Shown in pieces: positions 49,230-59,420 of a DNA stretch of 64,000 nt. The notes beneath the pieces were generated by a model. That model was not told where the DNA came from and made no database searches. It saw nothing but the letters and a program-made list of their open reading frames with translations. Positions within the stretch are counted from its first letter, which is position 1. Every line of letters begins with the position of its first letter. Made by a program: the position numbers and the translations under genes. The DNA comes from Blasia pusilla. Lineage: Eukaryota; Marchantiophyta; Marchantiopsida; Blasiales. The stretch covers positions 11,408,001 through 11,472,000 of the forward strand of contig CM114275.1 of the NCBI GenBank assembly GCA_050084515.1, in the 5' to 3' direction.

Positions 49230-49283
49230 TGTGGAGAATGAGAATAAGAATAAGAATGAGAATGAGAATGAGAATGAGAATGT
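49230..49283. repeat. GAGAAT hexamer run upstream of transposase start
   Basis: Repeats of GAGAAT and GAATAA immediately 5' of the transposase start codon. Copy C has the same at about 54637-54678 and copy A a short version at 8110-8126. The position in the 5' leader is conserved while length varies. A following TTTAATTTATAGTGAATAG block is conserved in all three copies and may contain the transposase promoter. Confidence 0.7.
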
Positions 49284-49384
49284 TTAATTTATAGTGAATA
49301 GTGACCGTTATTCTCTTGACAGAATTCGACTGACAAGATGCTGTTTGGTAGGTGAGATTGTTTGATGGAATGGATTCAATCCTA

Positions 49385-50185
49385 TTGCAACCTGTCGGAG
49401 TCCGATGGGTTGCAAAATTTGGGACTCAGACTCGTGGGTTGCAAATCCATGGAGTACCATCTTCTATAAGAGTCCAAGTGCAACTTGCAACCCGTCGGAG
49501 TCCGTTGGGTTGGTACCCCTTGCCTATCTGACCTGTGTGATTGGATTCGGGATTTGCTAACATCAAGATACAAGACATCGCATGAATTTGCAACCGCAAC
49601 CCGTTGAGAACTGCGGAAGGCACCTAACCTTGCTTTCCCTTTTGGATCTCGCATCGATTTCTCTTGTCCAATGAAGTGTGCAAACCTTGAGTGCAGTTTT
49701 GCTGTACGGTGGGAGGTGTCCAATCCAGGGTAGACCTTGTAACCCGTCGGAGGGCAACCGCTTGCCTTGGGACTATGCTTTGTCGCATTGTTACCCAAGG
49801 ATAAGGAAAGCGTGCAACCCGTCGGTCTCCGAAGGGTTTCCCGGGTACCTTACCTTGTCACCCTAAGATGAGGGAAGCGTGCAACCCATCGGTCTCCGAC
49901 GGGTTGCGCGGGTACCTTGCCTTGTTATCCCAAGACGAGGGAAGCGTGCAACCTGCTGGTTTCCGACAGGTTGCGCGGGTACCTCACCTTGTTACCCCAA
50001 GACGGGGGAAGCGTGCAACCCGTCGGTCTTCGACGAGTTTCCTGGGTACCTTGCCTTGTTACCTGAGGATGAGGGATGCGTGCAATCTGTCGGTCTCAGA
50101 CAAGTTGCCTTGGTAACTCGCCCTACATCCCCAAGACGAGGGAAGCGTGCAACCCATCGGAGAGCGACGAGTTTCCCAGGTTCCC
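49385..50185. repeat. 67-bp palindrome array in divergent promoter, copy B
   Basis: Palindromic sites start at 49814, 49881, 49948, 50015, 50082 and 50149, an exact 67-bp spacing five times over. The spacer is a conserved GCG-GGTACCTTGCCTTGTTA... GAGGGAAGCGT sequence. Upstream (49385-49760) are isolated and half sites. The array lies between the transposase and the start of the second gene. Confidence 0.95.
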
Positions 50186-50546
50186 ACGTGCAAAGTTCCA
50201 TAACGGCCGACACGTCGCCGTCGGTACAACCCAACGACCCAACGGTCAACTCAACGGCTTCAAAAGTGTAAAAGGTTGAGGTTTCGATCATTTTTGCTTT
50301 TCATTTCGTGATTTCATATGCTCTTCCTCGTAGCAGCTGGCTTTACCTTTCCGCTGCCAAACATGGTTACATCCCCACTTTGCTGGAAGGTTACGACGAT
50401 CCAACACCCGACGCTTTGAGGGTTCGATTTCGGCAAGCCCATCCACTGGAGGGTCACAACGCTTCATCACGAAACGCTTCGAGGGATCTATCATGCATAG
50501 GAGTAGATTAGACTGTCGAGGAGGAAGAACTGACCCAACGTGCACC

Positions 50547-51185
50547 ATGACGAGAAAGAAAACACAACCAACCAAGGTAGGGAGCATCACTCCCAAGTCC
50601 ATCAGGACTCCGACGTCACCATCTCCAGGTCCTCGTTCGGCAAATGAGATAAAGCAACAAGAAATAGAGGAGCGGGAAAGGGAAGCAGATATGCACAGGC
50701 AGGAGGTTCTAGCAAAACGTGTTCTTGAGGAGCTTGCTAAGCAAAACTCTGAGGCTGAGGCATCAAAGGCCTTAAAGAAAAGAGTCGCGGACAAGAAACG
50801 TGAGAAGAAGTGTCTTGACGCCTCTGTAAGGAGAGCAAAATTGGAAAAAGCTCCAAGGGAAAAAGCAATGGCCATTAAAGAAATCCTTGCCCGTCCTACT
50901 GAGAGTGTTGAGATGCAAGAAATGTCTCAGATGAGGTCTGGGGACACCATGAATCTAAAATTGGCTGAGGAAATCGCCAAAGTTCAAGTGACAGACGATG
51001 AGGTCATGAGGACAGCAAGTGTGGAGATGGTGGACATCTCTGAAGAAGTAGGAGAAGAATCTTCGTCATCTTTGAGCCCTGTGGAAGAAATCGACCTTTA
51101 TCGAATTGATGAGTTTCCCATGGACTTGCCAGCTGTTGTCCTAGAGCAGCTGGCAGGCGTGGACACTGACCCAATCTTTGAGTGG
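50547..51185 (+). CDS. ParB/methyltransferase-like gene, exon 1, copy B
   Basis: This is an open exon of 213 codons, ending at a GTAAGA donor (phase 0) that aligns with the donor at 56529 in copy C. The start is Met at 50547 (MTRKKTQPTKVGS), because the same MTRK start is found in C at 55897. The N-terminus is basic with S/P-rich ...SPGPRSANEIK. From residue 30 to about 120 it is a strongly charged, coiled-coil-like helix (EIEEREREADMHRQEV, KKRVADKKREKK). The last third is acidic (SSSSLSPVEEIDLYRIDEF). I know no family for this part; a dimerisation or nuclear-interaction role is a guess. The exon itself is intact, but the gene is broken by copy C 101 bp downstream. Confidence 0.7.
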
Positions 51186-51273
51186 GTAAGAAAAATTTGA
51201 GTAATGTGAAGGCTCATTATGCAATTCATTGGCAGAACACTGTATTTTATTGACTTGGTCCCCATTGTGGTAG

Positions 51274-51286
51274 GTTGTTAAGAAGA
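51274..51286 (+). pseudogene. First 13 bp of B exon 2, cut by copy C
   Basis: After a TGTGGTAG acceptor the exon reads GTTGTTAAGAAGA (V-V-K-K), and then copy C begins. The reading continues at 62561 with TGGCG (Met-Ala). In C the same place is GTGGTAAAGCAAATGGC at 56627. Confidence 0.85.
51279..51286. other. Target-site duplication, left of copy C
   Basis: TAAGAAGA, repeated at 62553-62560. With one mismatch the duplication extends to 9 bp (TTAAGAAGA / CTAAGAAGA), which is the usual MULE length. Confidence 0.85.
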
Positions 51287-51639
51287 GAGGTGCGGTAAGA
51301 GGAGAGGAAGAGAGGAAGAGAGGAGAGAGGAGAGAGGAAACTACCTTCAACCGAAATAGATACTTTTTTTTGAAGAGAGTTTCCGTTGGGTTGAAGAGAG
51401 GAAACTTTTTGTGTGAATTTTTTTGCACTTTTTTGTTCAGTTATTAAGCAGTCCCACAATTTTTTTTTCTCTTCCATATTTTTGCAACCCATCTGAGTCC
51501 GACCGGTTGCAAATTGCACAAAATATACAAAACTGAAAAATCAGTGGAATCATAAGTGTGGAACCAATCACTTTTTCCATCCAAGGTCTGGAAACAATCT
51601 ACCATTTGCCCTGGGCTGAATAGAGTTCAAGCTAAAAGT

Positions 51640-54607
51640 GATGGTTCTTGAAAAATGAAAGTACAATCTAAAACCTCATTTTGCATCCTCAAAGTGGTTT
51701 GTTTGACATAGAGCTCGTAGATCGACGGTCCCCTTCCTTTTGTTATGCCTTTTGTGATGAAGATATGGGATGCTGTAGACTGTAGCATTGCTCTTTCCTG
51801 GTCTTGTTGGCATGCCTCCACAAGTGAAATTCGTTGGCATGCTTGTGACGACCTCCAGGAGGAATGAACACTTTCTGCTCCACTTGTGTTGGGGCAGAGG
51901 GCATTTTTATGAATGTTCAATCCCTCCAACGACAACAATGTTAAAAGGGAACGAAAATAACTCAAGAGTCAAAGAAATAAGCTACCTGTCAAAACCAGAC
52001 GGGTTGCAAGGCCGAGGCATCCCATGAACGACTCTGCGACCCGTTAGGTCCCAACGTGTTGCAACCTTAAACCCACCTACTGCAACCCGTCGGAACCAGA
52101 CGGGTTGCAAGGCCGAGGCATCCCATGAACGACTCTACGACCCGTCGGGTCCCGACATGTTGCAACCCTAAAACCACCTACTGCAACCTGTCGGATTCAG
52201 ACGAGTTGCAATTCCGAGGCATCCCATGAATGACTCTGCGACCCGTCGGGTCCCGACGTGTTGCAACCCTAAACCCACTTACTGCAGCCCGTCGGATTGA
52301 GACGGGTTTGAAGAACATGTGGCTACTCTGGAAGATCCATGTGCAAGTCATCCGAAACCCATCCGGGTCAAACTATTTGCAGGCCTTGTATACATGCGAC
52401 TTGCATACTTGTCTACGGGTTGCACCAAAATTCTGGATGCAACCCGTGGGTTTCCGTCGGGTTGCACACTCGGGCAACCCTCGCATCCGACAACTTGCTT
52501 GGTTTCTTCGGTTTGAAATCCCTATAGTTCCCACGCTTCTCAACTTGAGATGCAATTTTACAAACAATTCTCAACATGAGCTTGACAAGACAAAATAGTG
52601 AACTCCCCTGCCGCATGAAGTTTCCCCATTGTCTCATACGTACAGTCCACCAACTCAACCAAGAGCACAACTCTTTGTACTTCCCCTCAATCGCATGCTT
52701 CCTCCACCACCCGTGAAGTTCCATGACATGCTTCAAGGTTTTGCTGTCCTTGCAGCGTTGGAGTAGAGTGACATGCTCTGTCCTCTTATTCTCCTTGATG
52801 CAAGATTTGGTGTACCGGGTCACAGACTGCTGCGAATGGAAAGCATCCGACCTTTCCCTCTCTGGTTGAACCTCTCCACCCCAGAACACTTCCCGGATAG
52901 CAATCCACCCAGGTTGTGCATTGTCTGCCATGAATCCATAAATTTCCCGAGGTGGCCTTTTGTTTTCCTTCACCACCTCCAATAAGAGTAACCAACACAT
53001 CTTCAAACTGCCAATGTCTTCTACCTTTACTTCACAGACAAATATAGTTTTGAATCCCTTCTCCACATGGTCATAAACGTGAGCACCCATTTTCAACCAT
53101 CCGTTCAGCACTCTGTAGCAAATATCAAAGCTTACCCAGCTGTCGTAAAGATCTTCCCCTTCCCTCATTCGATCTATAAGGTCGAGGCCACTCGACGCAC
53201 CTGTGGTTGATATTTTGAAGACATAGGCCCTAGATCCCTCGCCTCCTTGGCCCATGAACCGCCATCTCTGAATGAATGGAAATCTGGAGTTGGGCTTGAT
53301 TCTAGCGATGGCATCCATTTCGGCCGTCTTTCCATCCAGAACTCGTATTTGACGCAACAAATTCCGAAAGCATTCAGGATCAGCGAGAAATGCGAGATTT
53401 TCCCAGAGTTCTTTCTCCTCAACCGTCGTGATCTCGCCCTGTCCAGGGATTCCAAGCAATTGTTCACAAATTTGTGATTTCGTTGTGAGCTTGATGACTC
53501 CGGGCTTTGAACCCGAAGAGTTTATGTAGACCTCGGCAACTTTCTTTGCCACATCCTCCTTGATGTGTCTCTGAACTGCATCGATCACATGATGAGTGTG
53601 GGAGCCAACATGAACTTCCAGCCTTGTGTACTCTGACGTGGAGCCCAAGTCATGGACAATGAAAAATATGTATGCAGGACACGCTCCAACGCAGAAGGGC
53701 GATGCCTGACAATGAGGACATCGATGGCCTCCCGGCGGTATGGTGGCATCGACCTCGTATGGAGTTCCTGCATTCTTGGGGGGAATTGCGACGTATTGAC
53801 TCGCCCGTTGCGCTCAAGATACGGGCATGCTGGACTTTTACACTACAAGGCTCCAAAGCATTGGCGGCGGGAGATAATCCAAGGACCATCTGGAATTGAA
53901 GCACTAGTCCGTTGAAGCCTGCACCATCGATGACAATCAGACTTTCTGTCCATACCCTTCAGGCGTCCTCCATCTTTCTTTCGAGCAGGAGCAGCAAGTG
54001 GAGGCAACTCAAAAATGCAATTACCATCGTACGTGGGCGGCAGCTCATCGACAAGTTTGTGCTTGAACATTTTCAAGGCCAGAGACGAAAGCAAACTATT
54101 GCCTGATACTGGCAAGAGGAGCGAGTCGGCGGACAGAGGGCCCGATTGGTGTCCGACAGATCCACTGAGGTTGATACCATCCGGAATCTCTTCAGGAAGA
54201 ACAACATTGTTACGAGCATGTGAAGTTGGAGTCGAAGCCGGATCTACTGATCTAGGTGTTGCAAATGTAGAGCTTGGAGCACTAGGAAATTCTCAACCGT
54301 CTACTTAGGAAACAGACGAATTTAGGGGCAGGCCGTAAACTCTGTATTGACCATTTGCTATAGGTAGGAGATTCCATACTTTACGGTCTGCAATCACTGG
54401 CTAGACTGTCTCACCTATTATGTCCTCCATACCGTCCACCCTAACATCCTTGGATACAAAGATGGTTCCAATTTGGAGAAGAAATCGAACAGAGAGAAAA
54501 TTTTCATCCACTGCTATGAAAGACTCAAGAGCTTGCGGTCGAACGATTTCTGATTGAGGAAGGGCCGCCAGATGACTGCCACAAGTGAGCTTCACATAAT
54601 TATCCAT
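51640..54607 (-). pseudogene. MULE-like transposase, copy C, broken
   Basis: Starts at 54607 (MDNYVKL). The Cys/His region (DCHRWC, GSHTHH) and the DDE core (VYDHVEKGFKTIF, GFMADNAQPGW, SDAFHSQQSV) are all in exon 1. Stops occur near 54402, 54313 and 53843. The exon-1 donor that reads GGTGAG in A is GGGGAG here (about 52604), so normal splicing is lost. Exon 2 (51931 leftward) has SGAESVHSSWRSSQAC and then runs into a deletion at about 51700 joining YELYV to unrelated sequence. The C-terminal zinc-binding and SWIM regions are missing. Not functional. Confidence 0.75.
51990..52310. repeat. Palindromes in transposase intron, copy C
   Basis: A unit of about 86-87 bp, AACCAGACGGGTTGCAAGGC...GACCCGTCGGGTCCCGACRTGTTGCAACC...ACTGCAACCCGTCGG, recurs about three times, at 52000, 52085 and 52173. 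Each unit carries two palindrome-type sites. The spacer is unrelated to the 67-bp and 64-bp arrays. Confidence 0.8.
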
Positions 54608-54854
54608 TCCGAGAAATTTTCGTTCGGGAGGAGAGTGAGAATGAGATTGAGAATGAGAATGAGAATGAGAATGAGAATTTTTAATTTATAGTGAATAGGA
54701 AATCAGATACACTTGACAAAATTTTACCGACAAGATGAAGTTCGGTAGGTGAAATTGTATGATACAATGGATTCAATTTTGTTGCAACCGATTCAATTTT
54801 GTTGCAATCTGTTACAGGATTTGGGAAGCAGAGACGTTGGTTGCGAAGCACACT

Positions 54855-55545
54855 TCATTTTGTTGGAACCCGTCGGAGTCCTGGTAACTCAACTATTAAC
54901 CCAAGCTAAGCAAAGCCTGCAACCCGTCGACTTCGGACGGGTTGCACGCTTCTGCCTTACGAAACGCTTCTGAAACGCAAACATGATCGAAGCTGGCAAC
55001 TCGTCACTCTCCGACGAGTTGCTCGGATACCTCTCCTTCTTGCCCGAAGATGGCGGAGGCTTGCAACCCGGGTTGCCCAATTATCTCACGGTGTAACACT
55101 TACATGAAGGAAGTGTGCAAACGGTCTGTTCCCCATGAGTTCCGCGGGTGCCGCACCTTCTTGCCCAAAGACGGCGAGGCGTGCAAACCGTCACCCTCCG
55201 ACGGGTTGCGCAAGGGCCTCGCCTTGTTTCACTTACATGAAGGAAGCATGCAACCTGTCGGCCTCCGACGAGTTGCGCGGGAAGCCCGCGTTGTTAACCC
55301 TTGACGAGGGAAGCGTGCAACCCAACGGTCTCCGACGGGTTGCGCGGGTACGTCCCGTTCTTGTCCAAAGACGGCGGAGGCGCGCAACTTGTCGATCTCC
55401 GACGGGTTGCGTGGGTACCTCACGTTCTTGTCCGAAGACGGCGGAGGCGCTCAACCTGTCGGTCTCCGACGGGTTGCTCGCGCACCTCGCGTTATCTTCC
55501 CAGGACGTCGGAGGCGCGCAACCCGTCGGACTCCGACGGGTTGCC
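54855..55545. repeat. 67-bp palindrome array in divergent promoter, copy C
   Basis: Sites start at 54919, 54996, 55063, 55117, 55183, 55250, 55317, 55384, 55451 and 55518. The last five intervals from 55183 are each exactly 67 bp. The final site at 55518 is a perfect form (GCAACCCGTCGGA, C, TCCGACGGGTTGC). The array ends about 90 bp before the TATA box of the second gene. Confidence 0.95.
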
Positions 55546-55633
55546 ATTTTTCACGTCCAAACTTCCGTAACAGCCGGCACGTCTCCGTCGAAAGGACGAC
55601 GCGACCCAACCGTCAGCCCAACGGCTAGAAAAG

Positions 55634-55641
55634 TATAAATA
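55634..55641 (+). promoter_or_regulatory. TATA box of ParB/methyltransferase-like gene, copy C
   Basis: TATAAATA followed by GGGG, about 260 bp before the start codon at 55897 and about 90 bp after the last palindrome. In copy B the aligned sequence is GTGTAAAAGG (about 50264), which no longer has a TATA core. Confidence 0.65.
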
Positions 55642-55896
55642 GGGGAGAAATCGCTAATTTCCAATTTCCCATTTCGCAATCTCCATTGCTCTCCCGCGCA
55701 GCAGTTGATCAGATACCAAGGGGCGTTTCACACGGCGAGTCATCGCGAGACAATACGAGCGAACGAGAGCGAGACGGTTCCACCGAACGATTTCGAGACG
55801 ATTCGAGCTACCCATCAAGGCGACTCATCTCGACATCAGCAAGGCGACTGATCAAGCGATTCATCGTGGACATAGGTGGAGGCATTTCCAGGAAAA

Positions 55897-56528
55897 ATGA
55901 CGAGAAAAATAGCTCAAGCAAACAAGTCTGGGAGCTTCACTTCGAAGTCCATTAGGACTCATGCGTCACCATCTCCATGGCCTCGTTCGGCAAATGAGAT
56001 AAGGCAGCTGGAAATCGAGGAGCGGGAAAGGGAAGCGGAGATGCACAACCAGGAGCTTCTTGCGAAACGTGTACAAGAGGCGCTCGATTAACAGAACGTA
56101 GAGGCTAAGATGTCGCAGGCCTTGAAGAAAAGGATCGCCGACGAAAAGCGAGAAAAGAAGCGTCTGGACGCGTCGGTGAGGAGAGCATAATTGGCTAAAG
56201 CGAGGAGGGAAAAAGCAATAGCCATTGACAACAGCCCTGCCCGTCCAACTGAAAGTGTTGAGATGCGGGAAATGTCCCCGATGAAGTCCGGGGACACAAT
56301 CAATATAGCGGAAACAGCCGAATTTCAAATCACGGACGATGAGGTCATGAGGACCGCCATCGTGGAGATGGTGGACATTGCCGAAGAAGCAGGAGAGGGG
56401 TCATCCGCATCTCCAAGCCCGGCGGAAGAAATCGACCTCTATCGGATCGACGAGTTCCCAGTGGACTTGCCATTTCTTTGTCTCGAGACAAGTTGGCTGG
56501 TCAAGAAACCGACCCAATCTTCGAGCAG
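55897..56528 (+). pseudogene. ParB/methyltransferase-like gene, exon 1, copy C
   Basis: Aligned with 50547-51185. Starts MTRKIAQANKSGSF and keeps the charged coiled-coil segment (EIEEREREAEMHNQE) and the acidic end (SPAEEIDLYRIDEF). Stops lie at 56089 and at about 56188, and the frame shifts near 56475. The GTAAGA donor at 56529 is kept, and the intron is 56529-56626. Confidence 0.7.
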
Positions 56529-56626
56529 GTAAGAGAGGATTTGGGGTTTTTGAATTATGTGAAGGCCCATCTTGCAATTCATTGGCAATTTAGTGTAGCT
56601 TATTGATCTTGTCCCGGTTCTGACAG

Positions 56627-57099
56627 GTGGTAAAGCAAATGGCATTGATGGAGGGCCACAACGCCCCGAGAATTCCACTCTGCCGATTGCGGACAATGGA
56701 GTACGTCCGCGAAATTCAGTCCGACAAGGATATCACGAAGCTCAAACAATCGGCGGCGACAACATCCTATGTTGACAGCTTCCCTCCGTTCTATGTTCAG
56801 CCTTACAATGAGCATGGAACCCAAGCGCTGGTTACGGAGGAGGACTTGGAAAAGCTTGACACATTCTGGAGGATGAGAGACCAGGATTTCAGAAGGCAAG
56901 TAGAGGGGACGGAATTCAGCTGGATGAGGAATCTGCATTTCTTCATCTCGGATGGAAATCATAGGTTCATGGCGTGGACAAAGTTTGCAGAGGAGCGCCC
57001 AAACTCCTTGGAGGCATATTTTTGCGTGAAGGGAGTGGTCCTTCATCCATACCCTCATCACATGGCAATGGTGGAGATGGCCATGCATGCCATGAACAC
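56627..57099 (+). CDS. ParB-like domain exon, copy C
   Basis: The exon is fully open and sits between a TTCTGACAG acceptor and a GCAAGT donor. It reads PRIPLCRLRTMEYVREIQ, then LKQSAATTSYVDSFPPFYVQ, an inserted helical segment, then FFISDGNHRFMAW at 56942-56980. The order (strand, R-containing helix, P-P-hxV strand, then DGNHR with x-x-A) is that of the ParB N-terminal / sulfiredoxin-fold superfamily, whose conserved GxHRxxA loop binds nucleotide. ParB proteins bind parS palindromes and act as CTP-dependent clamps; phage relatives are fused to DNA methyltransferases. Length (157 codons) fits one such domain with an insertion. Call based on motif order; structure comparison was not possible. 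Confidence 0.65.
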
Positions 57100-57105
57100 G
57101 CAAGT

Positions 57106-57830
57106 TTCTTCTTGCTGCAAACCGTCGGACTCCGACAAGTTATTTAAGTCGCCACTATTTTTGGGATGTTTTTGGCCAAACGCAACTCGTCAGACTCCGA
57201 CGAGTTGCTCGATTGATGAATGGGTTAGGATGTTTTTGGCCGAAAGCAACTCATCGGACTCCGACGAGTTGATCGATTGATGAATTGGTTAGGATGTTTT
57301 TGGCCGAAAGCAAATCGTCGGACTCCGACGAGTTGCTCGAATGATGAATGGGTTAGGATGTTTTTGGCCGAAAGCAACTCGTCGGAGTCCAACGAGTTGC
57401 TCGACAGACCGCATTCTTTGGATGTATAATGAAGAAAGCAACTCGTCGGAGTCCAACGAGTTGCTCGACTCGCCGCAATTTTTGGATGTTTTTTGAAAAA
57501 AGAAACTCGTCGGACTCCGACGAGTTGTTCTACTGACCACAGGTTTAGTATGTTTTTTGCCCAAAGCAACTCGTCGGAGTCCGACGGGTTGCTTGACTTA
57601 AAGCTGTTTTTGGAGGTTTTTTAATGTTTTTGGCCGAAAGCAACTCGTCGGAGTCCGACAGGTTGCATTCGGAAGTTGGAAGCTACCTTTTTCGCGTCAA
57701 ATTGCAGCTTTCATTGCAATTGCGCAACCTATCGGACTTTGACGGGTTGCTATGTTCACTTTTGATACGGACTATCTGACAACCCGTCGGAGTCCGACGG
57801 GTTGCAGGAACCCATGTACCTTACAAATTT
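57106..57830. repeat. 64-bp palindrome array in intron 2, copy C
   Basis: Sites start at 57117, 57182, 57246, 57310, 57374, 57438, 57502 and 57566; the last six intervals are exactly 64 bp. They are followed at wider spacing by 57640, 57724 and 57779. The spacer (GGATGTTTTTGGCCGAAA type) is unrelated to that of the 67-bp promoter array. The half-sites are mostly GCAACTCGTCGGA here. Confidence 0.95.
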
Positions 57831-57855
57831 TCTTATATTGAGTTTGGATGTGCAG

Positions 57856-58273
57856 GATTGTATCGGAGGGGAATGTCACCTACCATTGGATCCAGGATTG
57901 CGATCGGGTGAAGAAGGTGCTTACGACGCACCCGGCAGAGTACAAGGGGTTCTTGGGCGACGTCCTGGTAAATCAGATGCTTGTAAAAGGTGCACAGATA
58001 AAAAAGAAGACTTGGGCAAATAAGTTTGTTTCCCAAGATGCAGCCATCACAATCCTTTGCTGGTTGAAGATACAGGCCGCGAAGAAGAGCGCTGCATTGG
58101 AGCTGGAGCGGAGGGAGAAAGTATTTGGGTCTGAGCGCGCGAAATTCATCCAAGCTGCAGTATCTGCAGCCACGAAGTACATGGCAAGCAAGATGCAGCG
58201 CTACATCATCATTCTCAACCCCGAACTTGGTCCGGAGTTTTACAAGGAGCTGAAGGCGATTATCAAGCGCTAG
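57856..58273 (+). CDS. ParB/methyltransferase-like gene, exon 3 start, copy C
   Basis: After a TGTGCAG acceptor the first base completes the split Thr codon of exon 2, so the frames join. The exon reads IVSEGNVTYHWIQDCDRV, then long helices (AAITILCWLKIQAAKKSAAL, LERREKVFGSERAKFIQAA) to a stop at 58271. Copy B has the same start at 63827. It may be the helical extension of a ParB-like protein. The stop at 58271 is probably a mutation, because coding similarity with A resumes further on. Confidence 0.55.
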
Positions 58274-59420
58274 CGGAAAAGGGATGAAGATCCGCAAGGT
58301 CGGATTGGGGAGAAAGTGTCCCTCAATCGCGTGCATCGGTTTGCGTTGTCTAGAATAAGCGATTTTAGGAGAATACGACTGATGAAAATCAGTCTCGAGG
58401 GCACAGAGGCCCAAAAGAGGGCGACACACCATCATCCGGGTGTGTCTGATCCAGTGGCTCCGCGAATGGTCGTTCTGGGACGCGTTGCGGCTTATCGGGA
58501 AGTCCATGGTGGACGGTCTCCAAGCGGAGCTCAAAAGAATAGAGCCCATTCCGGATGAAGCAAACTTGGAAAGTGATGTAGATTTTGAGCTTTGGCTCAA
58601 TGACATCCGGGACAAGCCCATCAAAAACCCAGGTTTCAAGACGATGTTCAAGGATTGCGTCCTCCCTCAGGCAGATCTTCACGAAGAAATCAAGGGGAAC
58701 AAAAGGGATCTCACAAAGAAGAAGCGAGATCTTCAAGAGCAGGCGGCCGATTCAGTTCGACAAAGAGTTGCCCAACGGATGGTCTTCAAGGACCTCGTCC
58801 ATTGTAAGAATGCAGGTACATGGCGGAAAATACCGGCAGCCTGCAAATTGTGGGCTTCTCCGCCTGATGGAGAGACATTCTCCATGTACGACAGGGAGAT
58901 GGCTCAGCACATGTCCGATTGGGAGGTGGAGAATTTCCCGATTTGGCTGGACTTCAACGACCTTGAGGACATCAGTGAGAAAGATTTACGCGTGCTTCAT
59001 GATGCAGTGGCCGCAGGACGGGACGACATCCCCAATTTTGTGTAGCCTGAAGATTTCTTCGAAGGAGATGCGGAAGAGCAAGCCCTCGAGACAGCGGAGT
59101 TGGCTTCCAAGGTCCGCAGAGCCAAAGACAAATCCACAGCGGGTCTCAAAGGCAAGGCGAGGGGAGGGAAGAATTTCGAGGCCGAGTCTTCCCAAAGAGA
59201 GGCTGAAGATTCAAGGCCAGATCCGGAATCGTCCGGGCAAACGGGGAGAGAGGGTCGGACTAGGTCCTCCGCGAAAAAAAACCCCACCAGAGTCTGAGGT
59301 CATAGAGACCCCGACAAGCCGACCGCAGACTCGGGAGAAGCGGAAGTGAGAGGCGCCAGGGATGTCCCAAGGAGAATACTGTCCATCATCCTTGGGAAGA
59401 CATAGAGAAACAACGACCCG
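58274..59420 (+). pseudogene. Linker region of the gene, copy C
   Basis: 58440-59045 is open and encodes IQWLREWSFWDALRLIG, then helices, EIKGNKRDLTKKKRDLQ, ETFSMYDREMAQHMSDWEV and IWLDFNDLEDISEKDLRVLHD, up to a stop at 59043. It continues in frame with PEDFFEGDAEEQA and a charged, Ser/Gly-rich linker that ends in another stop at about 59296. Copy A keeps the same blocks (8581-9424). Function unknown. The region links the ParB-like and methyltransferase-like parts. Confidence 0.55.

Noticed and set aside
49814-50176. Regular palindrome array resembling a CRISPR
   Set aside because: Spacers are near-identical to one another, the DNA is eukaryotic, there are no cas genes, and each repeat is a full palindrome.
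55050-55638. Open frames across the palindrome arrays (also near 8367-8735, 10118-10348, 49868-50271 and 57225-57569, both strands) coding repeated C-N-P-S-x-S-D-G-L-R-type peptides
   Set aside because: They arise because the palindrome unit lacks stops in some frames. They lie in promoters or introns, read equally well on both strands, and are not conserved as protein.
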